This document shows positions 1 to 5,692 of a stretch of 6,634 nucleotides of DNA, piece after piece; the stretch's first letter is position 1, and every line of letters starts with the position of its first letter. The translations under genes were made by a program, and so were the position numbers. The notes under the pieces were generated by a model. That model was given only the letters and a program-made list of their open reading frames with translations. It made no database searches and was not told the DNA's origin. Source of the DNA: CAZHUN01 sp043801115 (GTDB lineage: Archaea; Iainarchaeota; Iainarchaeia; Iainarchaeales; UBA10191); the NCBI GenBank assembly GCA_043801115.1, contig JAZDMJ010000040.1, forward strand, positions 1 to 6,634. The letters run 5' to 3'.

Positions 1-2
1 CG

Positions 3-221
3 TTTCCCAAGTTTTCCAAAGAGTGGGTGCAAGCAGTTGATATTTCCGTTTTCGTTCCTTCAAACGCGCCAAAGGATTCGTTCGAGTTGGGAATATGGCT
101 GGTCGCGCCGAGTGCGGGTGATTCCGAAACGTGGCGGAAAAAATACGGTTCGAATTATTTTGACGGCGGAACTTTCGAACTCTCGCGCCCGTTTTTTCTG
201 CTCCATCTCGCCGTCGAATAG
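3..221 (+). CDS. C-terminal fragment of a surface protein paralogous to the 990-1928 gene
   Basis: This open frame enters from the left edge and ends at a TAG stop. It encodes at least 72 residues beginning FPKFSKEW. The whole stretch aligns with residues 240-312 of the protein at 990-1928 (FPKFYKNW onward). Over the first 54 positions 18 residues are identical without a gap: the FPKF-K-W-Q-V-I block, then LG, P, W, KY, S, Y and D. It is therefore the end of a paralogue, and the real start lies outside the window. An in-frame GTG at 27 is an unlikely start because the homology begins before it. The domain alternates hydrophobic residues and has a P.....[FY].LG pattern, suggesting an outer beta-sandwich. 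No cysteines or glycosylation sequons are visible. Its role is unknown; by analogy with the paralogue it should be the outer part of a membrane-anchored protein. Confidence 0.8.
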   Translation, partial: FPKFSKEWVQAVDISVFVPSNAPKDSFELGIWLVAPSAGDSETWRKKYGSNYFDGGTFELSRPFFLLHLAVE

Positions 222-227
222 GAAAGC

Positions 228-237
228 TTTTTAAAGG
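228..237 (+). promoter_or_regulatory. Archaeal box A (TATA-like) promoter for the 269 gene
   Basis: TTTTTAAAGG lies in the 47-nt gap between the previous stop codon and the ATG at 269. Its centre is about 37 nt before the ATG. With the usual archaeal spacing of about 25 nt from TATA box to transcription start, the mRNA would have a leader of only about 10 nt. There is no Shine-Dalgarno sequence in front of the ATG. The position suggests that this gene has its own promoter. Confidence 0.55.
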
Positions 238-268
238 CGAAAGGTGTTCTATTTTCAGGTTTTTTGAA

Positions 269-919
269 ATGCAGTGGAAGATTTGGGTTCCCGTATTGCT
301 TGCTTTGGCGGTTTTCGCCGGAGTGGTTATTGCCGATACAGCAACGACGACCATGACGTGGGTGGTTCCTTCGGCCAAAGCGCACACGATTACGTACGGC
401 GCGGCGTGTTCGACTTCGAACTTTTATTTTGTGGAAAGCGATGCGTGGGACGGAAACGCTGTAATAGACGGGAATGCGGTGCTGATTCGCCCGAACTCTT
501 CTTCTAGCGGCGGCGTGACGACGAGGTGTCAAGGAGACAAATTGGCGCCGATTCGAATCAACAATACGGGAAACGTTACGGAAGACATTAATGCGGACAT
601 GAATGCGGCATTGACTGGAACAGATTTTAATTCGCTTGTGTTGAAAGTGTGGATGGGAACGGGCGTCGGGTGCGGTGCGGGAGAGGCGGATGCGAACGGT
701 TATGGCGGTTGGGAAGCGAATTGCAGCGCGACCGGTCCGGTTACGGAAACCACGTGCTATGCGTTCAATGCGGCCCATGCCGTGACTTCGATATTGCTGA
801 TCGACAATTTGCCGAGTGGAGACACGAACCAAATATGCTTTTCAGGAGACTTTAACGGTGTGCGCGGGGGCGTTGCTTCCGGCTCTTTCCAGCGCATTTT
901 CACGACGCGCACCAACTGA
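269..919 (+). CDS. Secreted cysteine-containing surface protein of unknown function
   Basis: This encodes 216 residues. Residues 1-22 (MQWKIWVPVLLALAVFAGVV then IA) form a typical Sec signal peptide, and the mature chain probably begins near DTATTTMTW. No second membrane helix or cell-wall anchor follows, so the protein is exported and must be held by partners, if at all. The mature part has six cysteines (47, 87, 135, 152, 163, 190), enough for three disulfides, and four N-glycosylation sequons (N76, N98, N102, N151). Around residues 93-130 the pattern I.INNTGNVTEDIN resembles the beta-sandwich strand motif seen in many archaeal secreted proteins and in TasA/camelysin-like fibre proteins; that likeness is weak. 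Residues 25-34 match the mature start of the large protein at 1971-4481, which suggests joint function. ATG at 269 is chosen because it opens the signal peptide directly after a promoter. No enzyme motif is visible. Confidence 0.85.
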   Translation: MQWKIWVPVLLALAVFAGVVIADTATTTMTWVVPSAKAHTITYGAACSTSNFYFVESDAWDGNAVIDGNAVLIRPNSSSSGGVTTRCQGDKLAPIRINNTGNVTEDINADMNAALTGTDFNSLVLKVWMGTGVGCGAGEADANGYGGWEANCSATGPVTETTCYAFNAAHAVTSILLIDNLPSGDTNQICFSGDFNGVRGGVASGSFQRIFTTRTN

Positions 920-927
920 CTTTTGGA

Positions 928-947
928 TTTAAAACGCTTGTTTAAAA
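928..947 (+). promoter_or_regulatory. Two tandem TTTAAAA box A candidates upstream of the 990 gene
   Basis: The motif TTTAAAA occurs twice, at 928-934 and 941-947, 13 bp apart, in the 70-nt gap before the ATG at 990. Either could serve as box A and would give leaders of roughly 30 or 20 nt. The two copies could mean alternative transcription starts, or one could simply be AT-rich spacer. Only the motifs are seen; their use is inferred. Confidence 0.45.
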
Positions 948-989
948 TGTTTACGCTCCACGATTCGTGCAATTGAACGGGTTGAAAGA

Positions 990-1928
990 ATGGCGAAAAA
1001 GGCAAGTGCTTCGAAAAGCGGTTTTTCGGTTTCCAAAAACGCGTGGATGATTGCCGGCATTGTCATCGTGGTCGCTGCTTTGGGTTTGATTTCATTTTGG
1101 GCGGGCAATCCGAGCGGGTTTTCAGTATTGATGGGCGAAAATTCGTTCCAGCCCGCTTCGAACACGGTTTCTCCCACTTCTTATGCAGTTCGACAGCAGT
1201 ACTTTGAAGAAGTATTCCGCCCGCGCCGAAACGAATACCACTTGTTCCAGCAAGCGTCCGATTTTTTGAAAATTTCGATTTCGCAAGTGCCCGCCTATTT
1301 TGACTTGCAAAAAGAGTCGGACATTTTCGCGGACTTGCCCGCAGTAGCGCCGGATTTTTCCGAAACCGCCTACTTGCTCGCTTCGGGAAAACTGTTCTCG
1401 ATCGGACTCTTGGACGAAAACTATTACAAAGAGCCCGAATTCTATCCCGGGTTCAAAGACAATGGTTTGAAATATTGGACCCAGCCCGATCCCAAATACT
1501 GGGGCGTCAACGGGTATGGAACCTATCCCGCCGAGCAGAGCGATATTTTGATTCGCGGACAGCGCGAGGATTTTACGGCAATTGTATTCTTTTACGCTTC
1601 GTGGGGCGTGCAAACCTATCAGGGAGTAACCATTTCCCCGACTTCTGAAACTTCGAAATATTTCGACGTTTCCGTTTCCCCGCAAACATTCCTGCTCGAG
1701 CCCACGTTTCCCAAATTTTACAAAAACTGGGCCCAGCGCGTCGTGATTACGGGAAAGCTCAAGCCGGACACGAATTCGGGCAACTATACGCTCGGCTTCA
1801 ATGTGATTGTTCCACCGAAAGAAAGCGTTTCAGTATGGCAGTTGAAGTACAAGAGTTTGTATTATGATGCCGCTTCCTCGTTTTCTCCGGCCGGCTACCC
1901 AGTTTCTTTCAACATTGAAGTGCAGTAA
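990..1928 (+). CDS. Membrane-anchored surface protein with a C-terminal beta domain shared with its neighbour
   Basis: This encodes 312 residues. A basic N-terminus (lysines at 3, 4, 9, 16) precedes one membrane helix at about 18-39, so the N-terminus should stay inside and about 270 residues face outward. Residues 60-145 look largely helical (FEEVFRPRRNEYHLFQQASDF and after). Residues 150-180 are strongly aromatic, with nine Phe/Tyr/Trp among 30 residues, including KYW twice. Residues 195-312 alternate as beta strands; 240-312 are the domain shared with the partial gene at 3-221, and 255-275 carry a PDTNSGNYTLGF turn typical of archaeal Ig-like stalk domains. There are no cysteines and one sequon (N265). 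The ATG at 990 directly precedes the basic stretch. The gene lies between two secreted-protein genes, so a part in one envelope assembly is likely. I do not recognise the family and see no catalytic motif. Confidence 0.87.
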   Translation: MAKKASASKSGFSVSKNAWMIAGIVIVVAALGLISFWAGNPSGFSVLMGENSFQPASNTVSPTSYAVRQQYFEEVFRPRRNEYHLFQQASDFLKISISQVPAYFDLQKESDIFADLPAVAPDFSETAYLLASGKLFSIGLLDENYYKEPEFYPGFKDNGLKYWTQPDPKYWGVNGYGTYPAEQSDILIRGQREDFTAIVFFYASWGVQTYQGVTISPTSETSKYFDVSVSPQTFLLEPTFPKFYKNWAQRVVITGKLKPDTNSGNYTLGFNVIVPPKESVSVWQLKYKSLYYDAASSFSPAGYPVSFNIEVQ

Positions 1929-1942
1929 GGGCAAAGCTTTTT

Positions 1943-1951
1943 CTTTTTAGA
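1943..1951 (+). promoter_or_regulatory. Box A candidate for the 1971 gene, possibly also a T-rich terminator
   Basis: CTTTTTAGA lies about 24 nt before the ATG at 1971, which fits a leaderless transcript. The ATG has no Shine-Dalgarno sequence. The adjoining T-rich run (about 1937-1948) is also what an archaeal intrinsic terminator for the preceding gene would look like. The two genes are only 42 nt apart, so co-transcription from upstream cannot be excluded. Confidence 0.4.
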
Positions 1952-1970
1952 CTGCTTTCTAGCCAGTGCA

Positions 1971-4481
1971 ATGCATTGCAGTCGCTTTCGGGCAGCAGCC
2001 TTGGCTCTCTTTTGGATAGTCCTAGCTGCTGCCCTGGCTTCTGCAACCACGGTTTCGACTACGTGGATTATTCCCCCGGGTCAAGCATATGCTCCGCAAT
2101 TGGATGTGAACCAGTGCATGAGTGCAGTAGGCGACCAAAACCTGGTCGTCCGCGTGTACAACCCTTCCAACCAGCTGGTTTCGGACGCGACGGTTTCGGC
2201 GCGCATTTTGAAGCCCGACTCTTCCACTACCAACATCACTTTCACTTCAGCCGGAAACGGAAGTTATTGGTACAAGTTTTCGTTCGACCAGAACGGAACC
2301 TATCGTTTGAACATCGACGCCAACAAGGCAAATTCTGGGGGCAGTCTGGTGCGGAATATTTTCGTGTACAACTTCAACTTGAATGTTTCCTTTTTGAACA
2401 ACGGGTTTTTTGTGAACCCAGGCGATACGGGAATATTGCGCGCGCTCGTGCGCAACGACGACGGCAATGCAATTACAAACCTGTCCGGAGACGTGAATGT
2501 TTTTTATCCGAATTCCGCCCCGCTCCTTTCCAGCCAGACTCCAACAGACGTCGGCAACGGCGAGTACGGCCTCTCGTTCACGGCTCCTTCCACGCTCGGA
2601 GTATACTCGGCCTCGGCCTCTTTTTCGTGCGGCGCGAAGTCGGATTCGAATTCGGACGGCCGTTTTGTGGTCGGCTCTTCGGGGGCGAACTTTTCCCCCT
2701 CGTTTGACGCGAACTTTTTTCCCACGGTTGGACAGTCTGAAACTTTTTCCGTCAACCTGAACAATGACGGCGCGGGCGTTTCCAACGCGAGCGTGAGCGG
2801 AACAATCACGAAGCCCGACAGTTCCCAATCCGCACTCTCTTTTTCGAACGTGGGTGGGGGAAATTACGCTTTCAACTATTTGTTCGACGCGAACGGCATC
2901 TACACGCTCAACATCAATGCATCGGGCAGCGCAACGGCCTCGCTGACCGACTACGTGTATGTTGGAACGTACGGCATGACGGCCGTTCCCCAAGAAACTG
3001 CTTTCAGCCCTTCAACGTCTTCGACTTTGCAGTTTTACTTGCACGGAAGCCCTCCCATCAAGCACGGCACGGCAACCATTTCCGTCTACTATCCTTCTGG
3101 CGCCCCTTTCCAAACCAGCACTCCCATATACGAGACTTCCACTCCCGGCTATTATTCCTATTCCTTCAACTCTTCTCCCACGCTCGGATCGTATTCTTAC
3201 ATTGCCGCTTTCCATTCGGGAATCAATTCCCTCTCCTTCGGTGGCACGTTCTCGGTTTCCACCACGCCTTCCGGAACCCCAGTTGGAACGGGCGGAACGG
3301 GAGGAGGCGGGGGCGGAATTCCAGCTCGGCCCAAACTATCGGCCGAAAATATTTCCATTGCCCCGCTTTCCATCGGCCAGACTGCGCTGATTTCGGGCCA
3401 GCTCAAGAATTCGTCGAGCGGCAGCATGGACGTTGTCGTGCAAGTCATCATCCAACAAGGGAGCGAGGTTGAATACATTGACGAGCGCACGTACTTGGGC
3501 GTTCAACCCTATTCTACAATTCCGTTCACCATGCTGCAGTCTTGGACTCCCAAACTGGCCGGCTCTCACTTGCTCTCGCTGACGGTTTTCTCGCTCGACA
3601 AAATGTCCAAGTACGACGTGCAGTCGAAAACATTCTCCATTGAAGGAGAACTGCGCTACGATTTGGGCATTCGCTGTTCGACTCCGGAAACGACTGCCGG
3701 ACTGCCCGTGCAGTTTTCCATTACATTGTACAATTTGGGAGACTATTTTACGGACACGCAGCTTTCGTGGAGAGTGGAAGACCCGGACGGAAAAATCGTG
3801 CTAGAGTCTTCAACCCCGCTGGCGGTAAGGCCAAAAGACGACCAAGTGAAGGACGTTTTGGAAGTGCTTCCGGTTTCCATCCCGCCCGGCATTTATTCGG
3901 CGCACGCGCGCCTGGACTATATCAGCACTCCGATGGGCGGAACTTCCCAAGTCAGACAGGCCAGTTGTTCTTTCACGGTGAAGAGCCAGAAAAACTATTA
4001 TGCCGAACAGGCCAATTCGTTGGAAGTGCGCTTGGAAGAAGTGCAAAACGAATTGGAAGCCTTGCGCGGAAAGGGATTCTTGGTGCAGTCCTTAGAGCAA
4101 GAAGTGGTTAGCGTGCAGGAACTGCTCGCTTCGGTCGAAGACCAAATCGGGCGCTCCGAGTTTGAAGGAGTGAACGAAAAAATACTCTCGATTTCTTCCA
4201 GAGTGGATGAATTGGAAAAGAATACCAAAGAAGTCAGCGTTCAAGCGCTTTTCGGCGTTTCCGGCGCGGGCCAAATCATTCTCCTGGTTTTGATTGCTGC
4301 GTTCGTGTTCGGGCTGTCCTACTTTGTCGTGAAAAAACTGCAAGCGGGCAATTTTGCAAAAGCAAAGCCCGAACGCGTTTTGACTTTCAAAAAGCGTTTT
4401 GAAGTCCGAAAAGAGGGGCCGGAAAAGAAAAAGGTTAAAAGAGGCAACGCTCTTGATAGATTGCTAGGATTGGAGGATTAA
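1971..4481 (+). CDS. Large modular surface protein: Ig-like repeats, coiled coil, C-terminal membrane anchor
   Basis: This encodes 836 residues. A signal peptide covers 1-24 (FWIVLAAALASA). The mature chain starts with ATTVSTTWIIP, as in the protein at 269-919. Residues 57-430 hold four beta modules in an ABAB order with a 200-residue period. A Thr/Gly/Pro hinge follows at 431-454, including GGTGGGGGG. Two further CARDB/NEW3-like beta domains cover about 455-559 and 560-672. Residues 678-752 are a heptad-rich coiled coil, 766-787 a membrane helix, and the last 50 residues a very basic cytoplasmic tail ending RLLGLED. Cysteines at 49, 220, 569 and 666 could form two disulfides. All eleven glycosylation sequons lie between 88 and 480. 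The design is that of a long stalk projecting from the cell, suited to adhesion or to forming the envelope. It is translationally coupled to the next gene. Domain names rest on pattern likeness, not on a search, and the ligand is unknown. Confidence 0.88.
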   Translation: MHCSRFRAAALALFWIVLAAALASATTVSTTWIIPPGQAYAPQLDVNQCMSAVGDQNLVVRVYNPSNQLVSDATVSARILKPDSSTTNITFTSAGNGSYWYKFSFDQNGTYRLNIDANKANSGGSLVRNIFVYNFNLNVSFLNNGFFVNPGDTGILRALVRNDDGNAITNLSGDVNVFYPNSAPLLSSQTPTDVGNGEYGLSFTAPSTLGVYSASASFSCGAKSDSNSDGRFVVGSSGANFSPSFDANFFPTVGQSETFSVNLNNDGAGVSNASVSGTITKPDSSQSALSFSNVGGGNYAFNYLFDANGIYTLNINASGSATASLTDYVYVGTYGMTAVPQETAFSPSTSSTLQFYLHGSPPIKHGTATISVYYPSGAPFQTSTPIYETSTPGYYSYSFNSSPTLGSYSYIAAFHSGINSLSFGGTFSVSTTPSGTPVGTGGTGGGGGGIPARPKLSAENISIAPLSIGQTALISGQLKNSSSGSMDVVVQVIIQQGSEVEYIDERTYLGVQPYSTIPFTMLQSWTPKLAGSHLLSLTVFSLDKMSKYDVQSKTFSIEGELRYDLGIRCSTPETTAGLPVQFSITLYNLGDYFTDTQLSWRVEDPDGKIVLESSTPLAVRPKDDQVKDVLEVLPVSIPPGIYSAHARLDYISTPMGGTSQVRQASCSFTVKSQKNYYAEQANSLEVRLEEVQNELEALRGKGFLVQSLEQEVVSVQELLASVEDQIGRSEFEGVNEKILSISSRVDELEKNTKEVSVQALFGVSGAGQIILLVLIAAFVFGLSYFVVKKLQAGNFAKAKPERVLTFKKRFEVRKEGPEKKKVKRGNALDRLLGLED
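2154..3260 (+). repeat. Coding repeat: duplicated pair of beta modules (ABAB) in the large surface protein
   Basis: Two A modules (about 2154-2324 and 2754-2924) and two B modules (about 2382-2675 and 2970-3260) alternate. In the A modules, VSDATVSARILKPDSS (residues 70-85) and VSNASVSGTITKPDSS (270-285) are exactly 200 residues apart with 11 of 16 identical, and NGTYRLNIDA/NGIYTLNINA (108 and 308) keep the same offset. In the B modules, VFYPNSAP and VYYPSGAP (177 and 372) and TLGVYS/TLGSYS (208 and 404) lie 195-196 residues apart. The simplest reading is tandem duplication of a two-domain unit, followed by a five-residue deletion within or before the second B module. Confidence 0.75.
4472..4476 (+). 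promoter_or_regulatory. Shine-Dalgarno sequence for the 4482 gene
   Basis: GGAGG lies inside the last codons of the large surface protein gene, five bases before the ATG at 4482, and fixes that start. A strong ribosome site here, against none at the promoter-proximal genes, shows that the small gene is translated from the same message as the gene before it. Confidence 0.8.
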
Positions 4482-4736
4482 ATGCCGTTCGAAGAAGCTC
4501 TCATTGTTGCGGGCGCGTTTTTCATTATCACGATTGTAGTCGTATTGCTGCTCATCCGCTATTCGAACCGGAGATTGAAAGAAAGGTTGGATGTCGTCGA
4601 AGACCAATCCGACATGCTTTCAAAAATGATTTTGCGTCAAAAAAAGGAATTGCACGAAAAGCTTAAATCGTTCAAACAAGAATCCGCGGCGTTGGAAGAA
4701 GAACACCCGTTGAAGGTTTCCGTCCGAAAGCGCTAG
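4482..4736 (+). CDS. Small single-helix membrane protein with cytoplasmic coiled coil
   Basis: This encodes 84 residues. Residues 6-26 form one membrane helix (ALIVAGAFFIITIVVVLLLI); the segment after it is basic (RYSNRRLKERL), so the C-terminus should be cytoplasmic. Residues 30-74 are charged with hydrophobic residues at heptad spacing (L32, L36, V39, M45, M49, L51, L57, L61), as in a coiled coil, and the chain ends KVSVRKR. The ATG lies on the base after the TAA of the large surface protein gene, with GGAGG five bases upstream, so the two are translationally coupled and probably made in fixed ratio. I infer that it is an accessory subunit that pairs with the anchor or basic tail of the large protein. 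No family is recognised. Confidence 0.83.
   Translation: MPFEEALIVAGAFFIITIVVVLLLIRYSNRRLKERLDVVEDQSDMLSKMILRQKKELHEKLKSFKQESAALEEEHPLKVSVRKR
4733..4736. other. Interlocked stop codons of two convergent genes in one CTAG palindrome
   Basis: The + strand TAG occupies 4734-4736 and the - strand TAG is the complement of 4733-4735. The two coding regions therefore overlap tail to tail by the palindrome itself. There is no space between them for a terminator, so each transcript must extend into the 3' end of the other gene. Confidence 0.85.
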
Positions 4737-5098
4737 TATTTCAATTTTTTCAGACGCTTGGCGAATATTTTTTCACTCTTGGGAGTGGGGAAGAAAATCT
4801 TTTGATGTACTTCGTACAGCCAAACATTCTTGTTCAAAAAAACCCACACGACCATGACCGCGAACTGCAAGAACAGTGCGAGGTGTTCGAACGCATTCTC
4901 TCCTTCGCTGAGGCAGCAAACGCTGAACAATACTTCCGGATCGCCCAAGTGGAGGGAAATCGTGGAAGGGTTGGAAATGAGCAGGACGTGCATGATTTCG
5001 TGCGCGATGACTCCCAGCGCGATTCCCGCGAGGAGAATGGAAAAGAGCGCGAGCGGGTCGATTCGGTGGTATATGATGATTTGGTCGGATTTTGACAT
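4733..5098 (-). CDS. Small membrane protein with HExxH motif, last gene of a four-gene operon
   Basis: This encodes 121 residues. One helix spans about 16-40 and contains HEIMH at 33-37; a second spans about 71-93. The C-terminus is basic (KRLKKLK) and probably cytoplasmic. HExxH is the zinc-binding and catalytic signature of many metallopeptidases, including intramembrane ones, and its place within a hydrophobic segment recalls the latter. However, the protein is much shorter than site-2 proteases, lacks an LDG or NPDG third-ligand motif, and so may bind metal without being a peptidase. Other features are H11, CC at 61-62 and H72. The start at 5098 is preferred because upstream in-frame codons lie inside the preceding gene; it comes four bases after that gene's TGA. 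A GGGGA at 5111-5115 is a weak ribosome site. Function is unknown. Confidence 0.75.
   Translation of the reverse strand: MSKSDQIIIYHRIDPLALFSILLAGIALGVIAHEIMHVLLISNPSTISLHLGDPEVLFSVCCLSEGENAFEHLALFLQFAVMVVWVFLNKNVWLYEVHQKIFFPTPKSEKIFAKRLKKLKY
4737..4750 (+). terminator. T-rich tract, possible terminator for the surface-protein operon
   Basis: TATTTCAATTTTTT follows the TAG of the 84-aa gene directly. Archaeal termination often uses runs of T without a hairpin, and this is the first such run after the operon. It also codes, in the other direction, for the C-terminal KKLKY of the convergent gene, so it may be only lysine codons read backward. Confidence 0.3.
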
Positions 5099-5102
5099 GC
5101 AC

Positions 5103-5345
5103 TCACTTTTTCCCCTTTCGAAGCGCTTTCGGGCGGTCCCACAATTTGTTGAAATACCATATGACGGCGCAAATAATGACGGCCACGCCCAACAGCAACG
5201 CATACAGGTAGAGCGATTCCGTGGAAAGATGCGCTTCGTTCGGAGAAACGGCTTGTCCCGTTATTTGAAGAGAAGGCGCTTTGAAGGCGAGCACCAGAAA
5301 CGCGAACAGCGCGAACGCAATCAAGAACATGGTTGTTTTGTTCAT
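5103..5345 (-). CDS. Small two-helix membrane protein with ITGQAV motif
   Basis: This encodes 80 residues. A short N-terminus (MNKTT) leads into a helix at about 6-22 that could act as a signal anchor. ITGQAVS follows at 28-34 and a second helix lies at about 46-65. The tail is basic (RPKALRKGKK), giving a hairpin with both ends inside and the 25-residue loop outside. From memory, similar [LI]TG.AV strings follow the first helix of many small exported proteins of DPANN archaea; I cannot verify this here. The ATG overlaps the TGA of the preceding gene (ATGA) and has GGGAGG six bases upstream, so the start is firm and translation coupled. No function is assigned. Confidence 0.78.
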   Translation of the reverse strand: MNKTTMFLIAFALFAFLVLAFKAPSLQITGQAVSPNEAHLSTESLYLYALLLGVAVIICAVIWYFNKLWDRPKALRKGKK

Positions 5346-5692
5346 TTTTTTCCTCCCTTCATTCTATTGTTGAAATCGTGCAGGTAAATCAATGCCAGAA
5401 AACTGGTCGAAAGCAGTATGAGAATATTGATGAGCCGCGGAAGTTCGAACGTGGCCTTGATGCTTCCCGAAACAATTAAACTTGCTGCAAAAATCAATGT
5501 CAGGCTGCAAAATCCGATCGCGCCCAAAAGAAGGGGCGTTGCCGTCCGGGACCCCTTTATCAGAATCGATTTTTTCTCTCTCCCCCTAAACCATTGGATT
5601 TGCATGAGAGCGGCGATTTTTATCAGGGAAGCCGCTATCAAAAGAGAGCCTACTGCGTGCAATGCCAAAAATGCAATCGTTCCCTCATCCAT
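5342..5692 (-). CDS. Small three-helix membrane protein
   Basis: This encodes 116 residues beginning MDEGTIAFLALHAVG. Helices lie at about 7-30, 52-75 and 86-104. The loop between the first two is strongly basic (FRGREKKSILIKGSR), and the tail is basic too (NNRMKGGKK). By the positive-inside rule the first loop faces the cytoplasm, which puts the N-terminus outside; the tail then sits outside unless one of the helices is re-entrant, so the topology is unresolved. An in-frame extension to 5755 is rejected because it is wholly inside the upstream gene and reads as a shadow. The chosen ATG overlaps that gene's end by 8 nt, and GAGG at 5705-5708 is a distant, weak ribosome site. The layout of helices resembles the next protein upstream (5685-6017). 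No motif or family is recognised. Confidence 0.72.
   Translation of the reverse strand: MDEGTIAFLALHAVGSLLIAASLIKIAALMQIQWFRGREKKSILIKGSRTATPLLLGAIGFCSLTLIFAASLIVSGSIKATFELPRLINILILLSTSFLALIYLHDFNNRMKGGKK
5352..5357 (-). promoter_or_regulatory. Shine-Dalgarno sequence for the 5345 start
   Basis: On the - strand GGGAGG sits six bases before the ATG, within the GGKK codons that end the upstream gene. It is the strongest ribosome site in this operon and decides the start of the 80-aa gene. Confidence 0.75.

Noticed and set aside
155..832. 225-codon open frame on the - strand across the secreted-protein gene
   Set aside because: The product is arginine- and histidine-rich with no domain, signal peptide or promoter, and it lies opposite a convincing gene with a signal peptide. 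It is a reading shadow.
1122..1685. 187-codon open frame on the - strand inside the 990-1928 gene
   Set aside because: It is fully covered by a gene supported by a membrane anchor and a paralogue. Its composition is that of an antisense frame, with no recognisable features.
2247..2993. 248-codon open frame on the - strand inside the large surface protein gene
   Set aside because: The product is dominated by Arg and Val and mirrors the Ser/Thr/Asn-rich repeats on the other strand. No start signal or promoter was seen.
3261..3332. G-rich tract as a quadruplex or low-complexity repeat element
   Set aside because: It encodes the Thr/Gly/Pro hinge between folded domains of the surface protein, which explains the composition.
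5099..5203. N-terminal extension of the HExxH protein to an ATG at 5203
   Set aside because: The added 35 residues lie inside the upstream 80-aa gene and read as its shadow. The ATG at 5098, four bases after that gene's stop, fits the operon spacing.
4830..5387. 185-codon open frame on the + strand across the membrane-protein operon
   Set aside because: It is polar, arginine-rich and spans the boundaries of three well-packed - strand genes. The opposite strand has membrane helices and coupled starts, so this is a shadow.
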